The translations under genes and the position numbers were made by a program. 64,000 nt of DNA from Siphonodentalium dalli (lineage: Eukaryota > Mollusca > Scaphopoda > Gadilida > Siphonodentaliidae): NCBI GenBank assembly GCA_032622095.1, contig CP136064.1, positions 264,037,863 to 264,101,862 on the forward strand. The letters are read 5' to 3'. This document shows, one piece after another, positions 11,312 to 21,946 of the stretch. The notes under the pieces are model-generated. The model made no database searches. It was not told the DNA's origin and saw only the letters and a list, made by a program, of their open reading frames with translations. The stretch's first letter is position 1. Each line of letters begins with the position of its first letter.

Positions 11312-11698
11312 AAAATTTATTGGCTCTTAACAAAATTCATTGGAATTTTTTTTTAAACTGGTTATAATATACCATTTTGGCTAAATTTTGTATTATAAGT
11401 TACAAATTGTATAGAAAGCATATTTATGAAGTTTAAACAGATTTGGAAAGCGGAAAAGTGACTTTAGAGGAGCACTATTGGAAGAGGATTTCACTTGCAG
11501 TGTCAGGTCCGGATTCGGAATTTAGGTGCAGGAACGGAAGTCAATATTGAAGTTCAAGGTGAAAGAAGGATTCACAAATACTGGTGGTAGGAGATTTAAA
11601 CTAATGGGAGGATATCTGATGTACCTGGACTTAAAGGTAAGAAGATTAACATTGTTTAACGGCACTGCAGTTCGTTCGGTGTAGACACAAGAGCGTAA

Positions 11699-12976
11699 AT
11701 GCCGGAGACAAGGAATCGGGCAAGGCGGAATAGAAGGAGGAGTGTTGCTGTTAGTGTAAAACATTCAGTGTCCAGGGAAGTAATAAATAAAAACAAACAA
11801 TCTACAAATAATGGTAAAAGTAAAACAAAATCTAAATCACAGAAAACAGAAAAGGTGTCCAAGAATGAGAAGGATGTATGCCCATGTAAAAATGGAACAG
11901 TTAAACATGGATCTCGAATGCTGAGATGTGATGACTGTCTTCAATGGTGGCATGGAAGCTGTGTAAGCTTAAATGATAAGATATTGGACATTTTTTCATC
12001 AAAGAAAATAAAATACAGATGTCCATACTGCACAATTGAGCAGTTAAAGTTAAACAAAGTTTCAAATGTGGACAACAAAGCTGTGAATGATAAAGTAAGT
12101 AACAAGGAAACAAGAAAAGATATTCAAGAAGACACAGTCAAAAGATTAGCAGTAAACGAGGAAGGTGAAAAGAAGGAAATTGATGGAGGCAGTGTGAGCA
12201 ATAAGGATTTTTGTCAACAGAAGATAGTTGAAGAGAGTGATACGGTAGGAGCCTCTAACAGCAAACCAAAATTTGGAAGTTTTGTTATTATAGATGGGAT
12301 ATTGGAGGCAGAGAAATACAGATCATCAGCTGTAATTAAAAAAGAACTCACAAAGTTCTTTCCAAATTGTGTTTTTAAGTACACATATTCGCTAGTTGGA
12401 GGGGGAATAGTAGTGTGCTGTGAAGAAGAAACAGACTGTCTGAATATACTACAGTTTGACTGGCCAGAGGAAGCATTTGGTGGGACTGGTAGTAAACTAT
12501 GTGCACACAGACCAGCTTCAACATATAAATGTGTGCTTAAAAATGTACCAGTTGATGTGAAGGAAAGAGAAGTTGAAGAAGTCTTAGAGAAGAGTGTTGA
12601 GCTGAGAGGACATTGTAAAGCTAGAAGGCTTAAATATAGTGACAGTGGAAAGTTTCTGCCTATAATTGTTGTTGAGTTTGAATGTAGTATTGATGTTAGT
12701 AAGACATTTAAAGTAGATTTGAGGTTCAGAAACAGACAAGTAACGGTGCATGAGTATATTTCAAGAGGTCTTAGGCCTATTAGATGTTTCAAATGTTTCA
12801 AATTTGGTCATATAGCAAAATGTTGTGCAACGAAAGAAGAGTGTGAAAAAGAGTATTGTACATCTGAGGTGAGAAAGAAAAAATGCATATTGTGTAAAAC
12901 TGAGGAACATGGCACATATGCAAAGAATTGTCCACATTTTGTAAAGTGGAAGAATATTCTGAAAGAAAGGGTGTAG
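11699..12976 (+). CDS. LINE ORF1: PHD finger plus CCHC zinc-knuckle gag protein
   Basis: 425 residues. A basic start (MPETRNRARRNRRR) and a Lys/Ser-rich linker precede a complete C4HC3 PHD finger with ligands C61, C63, C77, C80, H85, C88, C108 and C111. A Lys/Glu-rich spacer follows. An RRM-like stretch (about residues 275-360, TYKCVLKNVPVDVKEREVEE) comes next, then a CX2CX4HX4C knuckle (CFKCFKFGHIAKCC) and a second, longer variant (CILCKTEEHGTYAKNC). ORF1 proteins of this kind bind element RNA and form the ribonucleoprotein. PHD fingers are known from CR1-like ORF1s and bind histone tails or protein partners. Here one is combined with an RNase H-bearing partner ORF. The start fits the first ATG after upstream stops. 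Confidence 0.88.
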   Translation: MPETRNRARRNRRRSVAVSVKHSVSREVINKNKQSTNNGKSKTKSKSQKTEKVSKNEKDVCPCKNGTVKHGSRMLRCDDCLQWWHGSCVSLNDKILDIFSSKKIKYRCPYCTIEQLKLNKVSNVDNKAVNDKVSNKETRKDIQEDTVKRLAVNEEGEKKEIDGGSVSNKDFCQQKIVEESDTVGASNSKPKFGSFVIIDGILEAEKYRSSAVIKKELTKFFPNCVFKYTYSLVGGGIVVCCEEETDCLNILQFDWPEEAFGGTGSKLCAHRPASTYKCVLKNVPVDVKEREVEEVLEKSVELRGHCKARRLKYSDSGKFLPIIVVEFECSIDVSKTFKVDLRFRNRQVTVHEYISRGLRPIRCFKCFKFGHIAKCCATKEECEKEYCTSEVRKKKCILCKTEEHGTYAKNCPHFVKWKNILKERV

Positions 12977-13086
12977 AGATGTAATAATGAGTATAGAAAC
13001 AAGTTAAAGGTACACATGTAGTTTTAGTATATTTAACTTGTATTAATAGAAACTGTTATAATTGAAATTGTATATTTATATGTCAG

Positions 13087-16000
13087 ATGTGTATTGATTC
13101 ATTGATGTTATTTATTGTATGTTTGATATATATACTAAAAATGAGATTTGCACAAGCAAACATTAGATCACTGAACACGTCGGCTGGACTGATAGATCAA
13201 ATGTGCAGGAAAGAGAAGATAAACATTATGTGCATATCAGAGCTATGGCATCCTGAAAATGAGAAGATTGAGATTTTAAAAGGATGGAAATGGAATATGA
13301 AGAAACGGAAAGAGAAGAGAGGAGGAGGAGTTGCCATAGCTTATAACCACAACATGAAGGTCATAGACAGAAAGGATTTAGAAGTTGATGATATTGAGGC
13401 TGTCTGGAGTGAAATTTACTCAGACAAGGTAAATTTCCTGCTGGGATCAGTGTATGTGCGACCAAATGAAGTTGCCGAGATGAAAAGACTGATTGGAAAG
13501 ATTGAGACCATAATGAGCTCGGAGCGACTGCCTGTCTTTATAGCGGGAGACCTAAATGCAAAACATCACTACTGGAAGGACAAAGGAGAGAATGACTTAG
13601 GCAAAGAATTAATGAAACTAATTAGCACGAAACCATTAACAATACTGAACGATGAGAAGCCGACAAGACAGAGCAGTATTATAGATCTAACTATTTGCGA
13701 AGATACGATTGCGAAGTTTGTATGCAGTTGGGAGGTCAGAGAAGAAGTGTATCTGAGAACTGACCACAGGCTCATAACCTTTGATGTAGGAGAAAAGCCA
13801 GAGACCATTATTAAAGAAATAAAAGATATGAAGAATGCTAAGTGGGAAGAGTGGAAAAGAAAAAGTGATGAGGAATTCAAGAAATGGCTGGAAGAAAGGA
13901 CAGGAATAGAGAGTAGTGAGGAACTTTACAGTAGTTTCTTGAAGATATATCATGAAATTGAATCTGAATGCTTTAAGAAGAAAAAAGTGACAATATACAG
14001 TAAGGGATGGTGGAATGAAGATTTAACACAGAAGGTGAAGAAGGTCAGAGCTTTAAGAAGGAAATATAACTACAGGAGTGATCCAACAAATGAAATTGCG
14101 TTAAAGGAAGCTGTAAAAGAGTTCAAAGTAGCAGTTAAAAGGGCAAAGGAACAATACTGGGAAAAGATGCTTGAAAAACTGCAACGTATGGGGTACTCTT
14201 CACAAGATTTTTGGAAGATTATCAATGCAGCTAAGAATGAAGGAAAGAAAAGAAGCATACAGCCACTAATAAAAGGAGATGGCAGTGTGGTGAGTAAAGA
14301 TGAAGATATCACGGAAGAGATGTTAAAGGTGTACGGTAAGGAAGTTTTTGAAATTCCGGATCGGAATTGGATAAAAGAAGTGGAAGATGAAGTAGTGAAG
14401 ATAACAGAGGAACAAAAGAAAGAGATAAAAAAGAGAAACTATTCACCCAGTGGAGAAGAAAATGGAGACATTCAACTGGAGGAAGTGGAAATGGCAATTA
14501 AAATGATGAAGAATGCATCGGCACCAAATCCAGATGAAGGTGTATATACAGACATTGTAAAAAGAGCAGGGTGTAACCTACACAAAGCAATTTTCGTAAT
14601 TATATCTACTGCGTGGGAAACTGGGCAGATTCCAAAAGCATTCAAAAGAGATTGGAAGAAGATGATTCCTAAACCAAACAAGGATGATTACCACAAAGCT
14701 AAATCATACAGACCTATAACACTTGAAAGTGTTATTGGGAAATTGATGGAAAGAGTAGTTCAAAATAGACTTAATTGGAAGATGGAGGCATTGGGTGGAA
14801 TGGCGAATACACAAGATGCTTACCGCAAATTGCGGAGCTGTCCCAATGGAGTACTCAGGATGGTACAGGCTGTGTACAACGGATGGAATGAAGGAAAGGC
14901 AGTTGTAGCTACAATAATGGATTATGAAAGTTGCTATGAGAGAATATGGAGAGGAGGATTGATGAAGAAACTGATAGAGATGAAAATTGATGGCCGAATG
15001 CTGTGTTATCTGAACGACTATCTGAATGAAAGACAGTACACAATTACAGTGAATCAACATACGTCCCAGGCTTTTCAGTCAAAAATGGGAATACCACAAG
15101 GGTCGGTGATTTCACCTTTACTATGCAATGTATACACTGCGGACTCGCTGAAAAATGTACAGATAGAGGCACACAATGAATTTGCAGATGACACAGTGAT
15201 GTGGTGGAGTGGGAAGGATGTAACTGAGCTAAGTGAAAGGGCTCAGAGAGATATGGATACGGTAACAGACACTTGGTGCAATACATGGAATATGAAGATT
15301 TTTGCGGAAAAAACAAAGGTGATGATTTTTAATCCACCCAGGAAAGAAGTTATAAAAGACATTAATTTGAAGATAGGTGGTAACAAGGTTGAAGTCACAG
15401 AGTGCCAACGGATACTTGGGATTGTGGTAGACAATAAAATGAATTTTAAAGAGCACATAAGGCATATGAAGAGGAGAGCTTATGCTGCAACAAAGAACAC
15501 AATGGACTTCACTAATCCAGCCAAGGGACCATGTATGGATGTGAGAGTGAAGCTGTTCAATGCCCTGGTAAAACCATGTTTTGAGTATGGAATTGCAACA
15601 GTTTGTGCTGCTAAGGATCAGTATGTAAAGGCAATGGAAGATGTACAAAGAGCAGCACTACTGAAGATAACAGGATCCATGAGAAGATCTTCATCGGTGG
15701 CACTGGAAGTACTGACAAACACACTACCGGCTGATGTACTTTTTGATGCAAGGGTGGCACAGGAGTATGCAAGACTAATTGCAAAGAATAACAAACACCC
15801 ATTGAAGACAGATTTTTATAAATGGAGGGTTGAGCATGAAGGTAACGAGAAGATTGCGAGTCCTTTCACACTAATGAAAACGTGTTTCAATACAATGCAG
15901 ACAGGGTTAAAAGAGGAGAGCATTGAAGGTGATTTCACATTTGACAAAGAATTCATCTGTTTTGGACTCTCGAAGAGAGAAGTGGCTAGCTGTGTGGAAG

Positions 16001-17067
16001 AATGTGAAGACATGAAAGGAAACAAAGAAGAAGAGTGTCAAAAGGTGAAGACTTGGGTGGAAAACATGAAGGAGGGGCATATAGCTGTGTTCAGTGATGG
16101 GGCAACGAAAGCTAGACATGGAGAACATGGTAAAGGGGAGTCTGGTGCGGCGGCGGTGATTTTTATGGACGGAGAACGAAGAAACAAAGCAAGTGTGAAG
16201 GTATATGTTGGACCGATGTGTGCAGCTATAGAAGCGGAACTTAAAGGAGTAGAGATTGGGCTGGAGTATCTTATACAAGTCAGTGTAAGGAACAAGGAAA
16301 TAAGAGTGTTTACGGACTGCAGAGCTGTCATTAAAATGGTGCAGTCACATGAGATTCCGAGAGAGCAGATAGAAGAAGTAGTGGGGATAAGAAGACATAT
16401 GCAGAATCTGAGCAAAGATGGGAATAGTGTAGACTACACATGGGTGCCTGGTCATATGGATATAGAGGGCAATGAAATGGCCGACACACTTGCCAAAGAT
16501 GCCTGTGTTACAAAACAATTTACGGCGGTTACAGAGTCAAACGAATGTAGTGCAGAACGTGTACCGAAGAGGGAGGCAAATAAAATAATAAAAACTAAGG
16601 CAATTGAGAGATGGGACTACAGATACGAATTTGGAGAAGAAAGGCATATAAATCAGCATATAAATGAAGTTGGAAAAGTGAAGTTTTTCAAAGGGAAGTC
16701 GAGAAGAGTTGGAATGATCATCAACCAGCTGATAGCAGGACAACATCGATTACTTAGTAGCAGAGTAAAATGGGATAACAACTGCACTACAGATCTGTGT
16801 GATGAATGTGAAGAGAGAGAAGACATCAACCATTACATTAACAGGTGCAAGAAGTTTGAGAGTGAGAGAGGAGTATTGGAAGAGAGTTACAGAACGATTT
16901 TATATGCGGGTGGCGATGAAGAGGTGAGGATGAGGCTACAAGTGCTTACGGGGAATGACACTGAGATGGAGGCAGTACAGAGAAAACAGATGTTAGAGGC
17001 TTTCCAATCATACATTATATCTTCCAAACGTTTTGATGGAACTGATAGAACAGTTGTGGCAAACTAA
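13087..17067 (+). CDS. LINE ORF2: endonuclease, reverse transcriptase, RNase H
   Basis: 1326 residues, uninterrupted. The endonuclease (about 19-235) keeps its active-site signatures: AQANIRSLN, ISELW (E52), GDLNAKH (D155, N157), SIIDLTI (D200) and RTDHRLI (H227). The reverse transcriptase (about 490-790) shows SYRPITL, a motif A Asp at 612 (MDYESCYERIW), GIPQGSVISPLL and the FADD box (D701/D702). The RNase H (about 998-1135) has D1004 (FSDGA), E1051 (AIEAEL), D1077 (FTDC) and D1133 (GNEMADTLAK), with WVPGH before the last. A C-terminal CDECEE...HYINRC zinc-knuckle-like motif closes the protein. It would nick target DNA and prime reverse transcription there. MRFAQAN at 13141 is a plausible real start, since the first 18 residues are hydrophobic and outside the endonuclease fold. 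All catalytic residues I looked for are present, so this copy could be active. Confidence 0.93.
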   Translation: MCIDSLMLFIVCLIYILKMRFAQANIRSLNTSAGLIDQMCRKEKINIMCISELWHPENEKIEILKGWKWNMKKRKEKRGGGVAIAYNHNMKVIDRKDLEVDDIEAVWSEIYSDKVNFLLGSVYVRPNEVAEMKRLIGKIETIMSSERLPVFIAGDLNAKHHYWKDKGENDLGKELMKLISTKPLTILNDEKPTRQSSIIDLTICEDTIAKFVCSWEVREEVYLRTDHRLITFDVGEKPETIIKEIKDMKNAKWEEWKRKSDEEFKKWLEERTGIESSEELYSSFLKIYHEIESECFKKKKVTIYSKGWWNEDLTQKVKKVRALRRKYNYRSDPTNEIALKEAVKEFKVAVKRAKEQYWEKMLEKLQRMGYSSQDFWKIINAAKNEGKKRSIQPLIKGDGSVVSKDEDITEEMLKVYGKEVFEIPDRNWIKEVEDEVVKITEEQKKEIKKRNYSPSGEENGDIQLEEVEMAIKMMKNASAPNPDEGVYTDIVKRAGCNLHKAIFVIISTAWETGQIPKAFKRDWKKMIPKPNKDDYHKAKSYRPITLESVIGKLMERVVQNRLNWKMEALGGMANTQDAYRKLRSCPNGVLRMVQAVYNGWNEGKAVVATIMDYESCYERIWRGGLMKKLIEMKIDGRMLCYLNDYLNERQYTITVNQHTSQAFQSKMGIPQGSVISPLLCNVYTADSLKNVQIEAHNEFADDTVMWWSGKDVTELSERAQRDMDTVTDTWCNTWNMKIFAEKTKVMIFNPPRKEVIKDINLKIGGNKVEVTECQRILGIVVDNKMNFKEHIRHMKRRAYAATKNTMDFTNPAKGPCMDVRVKLFNALVKPCFEYGIATVCAAKDQYVKAMEDVQRAALLKITGSMRRSSSVALEVLTNTLPADVLFDARVAQEYARLIAKNNKHPLKTDFYKWRVEHEGNEKIASPFTLMKTCFNTMQTGLKEESIEGDFTFDKEFICFGLSKREVASCVEECEDMKGNKEEECQKVKTWVENMKEGHIAVFSDGATKARHGEHGKGESGAAAVIFMDGERRNKASVKVYVGPMCAAIEAELKGVEIGLEYLIQVSVRNKEIRVFTDCRAVIKMVQSHEIPREQIEEVVGIRRHMQNLSKDGNSVDYTWVPGHMDIEGNEMADTLAKDACVTKQFTAVTESNECSAERVPKREANKIIKTKAIERWDYRYEFGEERHINQHINEVGKVKFFKGKSRRVGMIINQLIAGQHRLLSSRVKWDNNCTTDLCDECEEREDINHYINRCKKFESERGVLEESYRTILYAGGDEEVRMRLQVLTGNDTEMEAVQRKQMLEAFQSYIISSKRFDGTDRTVVAN

Positions 17068-17079
17068 ATAATTAACAAT

Positions 17080-17096
17080 GTTACGCCTAACGCATG
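17080..17096. repeat. right arm of 17-bp inverted repeat
   Basis: GTTACGCCTAACGCATG, the reverse complement of 11292-11308, directly follows the presumed LINE tail. Confidence 0.85.
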
Positions 17097-17271
17097 CGCA
17101 CAAGAGTATTTTTAAATGTACAAGTGTATCACAGCACATATAGTTAAGCACACACGAGAAAGTACACGAGAAGAGAGTACAACGAGACCATTTATACTGG
17201 AATGACTTTACAGTCCAAGCAGTTAGAAGAACAACAACAACAACAAAAATATATTCAGAACCCAAAACAAA

Positions 17272-19090
17272 ATGATGTTGCAAGGACCCAAACCTAACAT
17301 AATTTGGTGGCTGACTAATATTCTGCCTAATATATACAGCATTGGATTTAAATCTGTTTTTGACGGAGACATTCATAGTGTTGTTAGCGCTGTGTATAAA
17401 CGAGGAAAATGTCCCGCCTTGAAGCATGCAAAATATCAAGAAGCTGGATTGATAATTGATGCTCTTGATCTGGAACAACCGTCAGCGTCTGGGTGTTCTG
17501 AAAGTAAAGTTACTGGAGAAATATCAGATGTTAATGATCAGCACGTCGTGTTGTTACTTAGTGATAAACATACATCTGACATCACAAAGACTGTATCTTT
17601 TGCAACACCACATCGCACACACATTCGTACGGGACAAAAGGCAAGGAAGCTATGCAGCATCACAAGGGGAGATTATATAACTACATCTACGTTAAAATCA
17701 TCAGTCGATGAGCTGCACGTGTTGGTTGAAGAGAATAAACTGGAGCAGAAGGAACAACGAGAGTCAATAGATGATACGAAAGCTTTGATCAGCAGTCTTC
17801 TCGAAGAACAAGCCAGAGAATTTCGTGTAACAACGAAAGAGCTTAAGCTGGAGTTGGCAAACATTAGGATAGAGAACACAACACTGAGAAAGGAAGTAGA
17901 AATGCTTAGGGTAGTGAAACATAATCTTCAAGCGACATCGGGAGCAAAAGGCACAATACCTATTGACAATTGTTTAGCCAAGCCGAAGGTTCTAACACCT
18001 GATAAACAAACTGAGGATGCTACCGACGAAATTCTAGTATCGACTGAGAACAGGTTCAGTTTAATTTCAAACCAGGATATTACGTTGGAGTCCATACCAT
18101 GTGTAATATATGATGATGATGATGATGGTGATGAGGAATGCAGCTCCGATATTGTTGACAATACTCAGAATAACTTTGTTAATGTCAATGAACGGCAGGC
18201 GAATGATGATGTGGTTCCGGTTCATTTGATACTCGGAGATTCGGTGATCAGAGGGATAATACCATCTGGAAAGGATGTCTGTCGGGAATGAGGAAGTTAA
18301 ATGTGTTGTAAGACCAGGACAAAGACTTAAGGGTCTTAGGAGATGGTTCGAATATGACAATGCTTGTAAATATGGAAATGTACACCAAGTTACTATACAT
18401 GTCGGCATTAACAGCTGTCGGCACAATATAGAAACAACAAACAGCGATCTGGAGGACTTTCATACTGAAGTTAGAAGGGCGCTACCAACTGCAGCTATCA
18501 GAATTTCGTCCGTGTTGCCAACATTGCATTCAGACCGCATTAACAGGATGATTGAGAAAACAAATGAAAAATATTACAGATTCTGTTTAGAACATGGCTT
18601 CACATTCATAGACAATACTTCTTCATTCGTCAACTCGCGAGACAATGAGGTCAGATACAATGTGTATCGCGATAATTGGCACCCAAATTTTATTGGAACG
18701 AAAGTACTGGCTAAGAGCATAAAATATGCACGTCGTGACATTATGTTTGGAGGAGATTGGAAAAGTATCAGTGTAGTGTGCCCGAGAGATAGTAGATTGA
18801 GGGGATATTCTAACAGACAGCAGTCACCATATAGCCATGGATATGGACATCGTCTAAATTCATTGAATTACCAGCATAGGCCAAACGTTGCTGGTCCAAA
18901 CAGTGAGATGCGTAGAAATTCGTTAAGGAATGAAATTAATCATATGTTTAGAGAGCAATTTTCATATTTCAGCGAAAGCTTGATGAAAAGATTCGGGAAT
19001 AGCATGAAATGCTTTCGCACCACAATACTTACTTACATGTATGCCATGTATTATTATTGTTGTATATTGATGTTTAATGTAAAAATCTAA
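17272..19090 (+). pseudogene. CR1-like LINE ORF1: coiled coil plus SGNH esterase, frameshifted
   Basis: Frame 1 runs 17272-18291 and frame 2 runs 18275-19090. The first frame has an N-terminal region, a coiled coil at about residues 145-220 (ENKLEQKEQRESIDDTKALI), an acidic GAT-repeat segment and the esterase block I (ILGDSVIRG, nucleophile Ser at 18241-18243). The second frame resumes with block III (HVGINS) and the catalytic DNWHPN (Asp 18671, His 18680). SGNH esterase domains are a known feature of CR1/L2 ORF1 proteins. A shift of reading frame between 18243 and about 18295 separates Ser from Asp/His, so no active esterase can be made without recoding. Confidence 0.87.
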
Positions 19091-19234
19091 TCAATCCCAA
19101 TCAAGCTTAACTATGCTAAGATGAAATATATACCACTATCGATTTATCAAATGCTCGATACACATGTAAATAGATCGAAGCGGGTGTTTTATCTCCGATG
19201 ACCTATAGTCCAATTTAATGATACCAATTTAAAT

Positions 19235-19715
19235 ATGCCAAATGATGTAATATCAACAATTCACTCTTTAACACACAATGTATGTTACACCGCTTTGAAT
19301 GCACAAGGCATTGTTAACAAAATTAATGATTCTGATTTCATACGGCAATTAGATCGATATGATTTCATAACTATTTCAGAAACTTGGCATCAAGACCCCG
19401 GGAATATAAGTTTAACTGGCTATCAATGTATTGATTTGAGCAGAAATACAAAAGATAACGAGAAAGGTGGAATAGCATTTTATTTTAGATCAAAGTATGC
19501 GAAGTTTGTTACACGTGTGCATAACATTCACGATATTGCGTTATGGGTAGAGTTTAACGGAGAAATATTTGGTCAAAAGTCTGATGTCATTTTCGTTTCT
19601 GTTTATCTGCCCCCACAAAATTCTACTTATTGGAAAACAAGAGATGGTTACGATTTCGTCTTTAGAGATATCGAGACAGAACTCCGCAAATATGACCCAA
19701 CATCGCTTATCATTC
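19235..19715 (+). pseudogene. CR1-like LINE ORF2, N-terminal endonuclease part
   Basis: This shows the start of an apurinic-type endonuclease: NVCYTALNAQGIVNK, ISETWHQ (catalytic Glu), EKGGIAFYF and SVYLPPQ. It stops at TSLIIL, just where the catalytic GDFN motif should follow, because block X begins here. The next LINE sequence on the other side (21947 on) is already at GNYTSF and SLVDYVI. About 50-60 residues including GDFN are therefore gone, so X did not simply insert. Confidence 0.88.
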
Positions 19716-21946
19716 TGTTGCTTTGAGCTCAGAGCGATTTATATGCCTGTATCGCCTGGGGTATCAAATTCAAATTGTTTGTTTAATTGATATCAATTGC
19801 ATGTTATGTGTTCTGTTTATTGTTACAATAAACATGTCACTGCAATAAATCGATCAATCATATTGGATTGTGTTTGTTCATATTGGTTTGGAAACAATGT
19901 TAATTATTTTAAGAATACAAATTTATTATCAAGTTGGAACACAAACGATATATATTTCATCTCGAATTTATTGTTGTTATTATTATTTTGTTCATGCATG
20001 GGTACAACAATTGATTTGGAAATTGATAAAATATGTCAGAAAATGATGACTGAAAATGAAGCTGTTGTATTCTGTGCCTGGTGGTATGTTTTTGGGGCGG
20101 TGTGTCTTTGGGGTCGGTTGTCCCGTTCCCATTGACCGATTGAGGACACCGCAATTTTACGATACCAGGATTCAACAACAAATGTTCATTAGTTTCTCAT
20201 ATTATCGGTCACCATGTTGTGAAATTTAACACCAAAATCTGCTTTAAACTATATGTTCAACAACCGGTTTATGCAACATACGAGATGAGTTGGATAGCTC
20301 ATTAGTCTAGCATCAATATACGAGATGAGTTGGATAGCTCGTTAGTCTAGCATCAATATACGAGATGAGTTGGATAGCTCATTAGTCTAGCATCTTTGGA
20401 AAAGGACGAATTTTGAATTTGCAATGCAGCCGAGATATCTTGCCGTCATTTTGAAGCGAATAATTTCTCGGCCCACATGGTCAGAAGGAACTAAATGTTT
20501 TCCATAGGCAGGGATGTGGCTAGAGGGTCTCCGCTGGGGGTGTCCACCTTGGGAATTTCCAACTGCACCCCCCCCCCCCCCTGAGTCGGAATAACACCAA
20601 CACAACTTTTTGCATAATTCCATTTGCACCCCCCCCCCCCCTTGAGTCAGAAAATCGCACCAACACAACTTTTTGCATAATTCCATTTCCACCCCCCCCC
20701 CCCCCCCTTGTACATCATGCTCAGGCCTAATTTCCTATATATTCATAAGCCATGCTTCTATTTTCCCAGTATGAGAACATTAAGATATTTTAACCTGAAA
20801 ATTTCACCAAAAAAAAACAACTAGTGATCTAATTCCAGACAAATGCACACAGCTACCGACAACAGACCAGGAAACACCGGGCCGACCATGGTTGTTCGGC
20901 CCGGTGTGAGAAAATTTTGAAAACTATACAAGAAAATCGCAAATCCTAGCATCTAGACTGGCCTCAACTGAAGCTTTCCTAGTGTTTGAATTTTCAAACC
21001 TCATGCTCCCCCTCAGGTTGGAAAATTCTTCAACTGATGACCATTTATGTCTACAAGTTTGACCAAATGTAGTAAAATATTGTTTTGCTAAACTAATTAG
21101 CAGTTTTGTATTTGGCCATGTGGATGGGGCAATGACACACCGGGCCGACCATGGTTCGGCCCGGTGTGCGAAAATTTTGAAATCTGAACAAGAAAATCGC
21201 AAAATCCTAACATCTAGACTAGCCTCAAGCCTTCCTACTGTTGGAAATTTCAAACCCTACACCCCCACTTAGGTTGGAAAATTTCCAACTGATGACAATT
21301 CCAATGACAATGTTGACCAATTGTATGACAATATTGTTTTCTTAAATTAACTAGAAGTTTTTGACTGGCCACGGGGGAGGGACCAGGACACAAGCTTCCC
21401 AAGTGTTGGAAATTTCCAACCTGTCACCCCCTAAGGTTGGAAAATTTCCAACTGATGACCATTTCTGTCAAAAATTTTGACCAAAAATAGGAACATATGC
21501 AAATATTGGTCGAAAAACAATAAATTCCCCCCAATAAATTGTTTTATAATCAAACTACAAGAACATTTTCAACCTATTGTTGGTGTGAAATTTCGTTGTG
21601 GCAGGTATGAAATTTCCAACTATTGAAAATATAGCTCTCTGCTGGGGGGGTGAGACACCCCCCCCCCCCACACCCCCCCCCCCTCTAGCCACATCCCTGT
21701 CCATAGGCTACATTGTTAACGTTTGACCACGCCCACGCTAAATCCTCGAGTTCAGAAGTGCACGATGCATGCGTTCGTGAAGACCACGCCTTTCGGCATC
21801 TGTTCGCACAGAGCCATTTCGAGCCATGCCTTTTTTTTTAAAACAACATTACGTTTTCCACACTACCCCACTTTTTGCACAGAATTTGACAGTCTGACGA
21901 AAGCTAATACACAGCCACACTATTAGAGCTCTCCCGCCATTGTTTG
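19716..21946. mobile_element. block X, copy 2, inside the CR1-like LINE
   Basis: Near-identical to 7456-9687 at a constant offset of about 12,260 bp and in the same orientation. It contains the same three 40-bp direct repeats and the same nested hAT element. Its left junction follows LINE codons for TSLIIL and its right junction precedes GNYTSF. No target duplication is obvious, and LINE sequence is missing at the junction. It is a strong candidate for a recent copying event. Confidence 0.87.
20509..21699. mobile_element. non-autonomous hAT-type element nested in X copy 2
   Basis: Same element as 8250-9441: CAGGGATGTGGCTAGAGG ends and TCCATAGG duplications at 20501-20508 and 21700-21707. Differences from the first copy are mostly poly-C lengths. 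Confidence 0.85.

Larger units (their letters stand above)
11312..17079 (+). mobile_element. coding-intact I/Jockey-type LINE with PHD-CCHC gag
   Basis: Two long open frames lie in the order gag-like ORF1 (11699-12976) then EN-RT-RNase H ORF2 (13087-17067), separated by 110 bp. No stop or frameshift was noted in either. The element lies antisense to the host CUB-LDLa gene, inside the intron that splits the CUB domain. The 5' limit is uncertain and may reach back to about 10740. The 3' end is short and AT-rich (AAACTAAATAATTAACAATG) without a clear poly-A. RNase H points to the I/Jockey group of LINEs. Confidence 0.85.

Noticed and set aside
13569..16746. Many minus-strand frames of 60-140 codons opposite the LINE
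   Set aside because: Antisense shadows of ORF2 with low-complexity Ser/Phe/Leu content and no domain.
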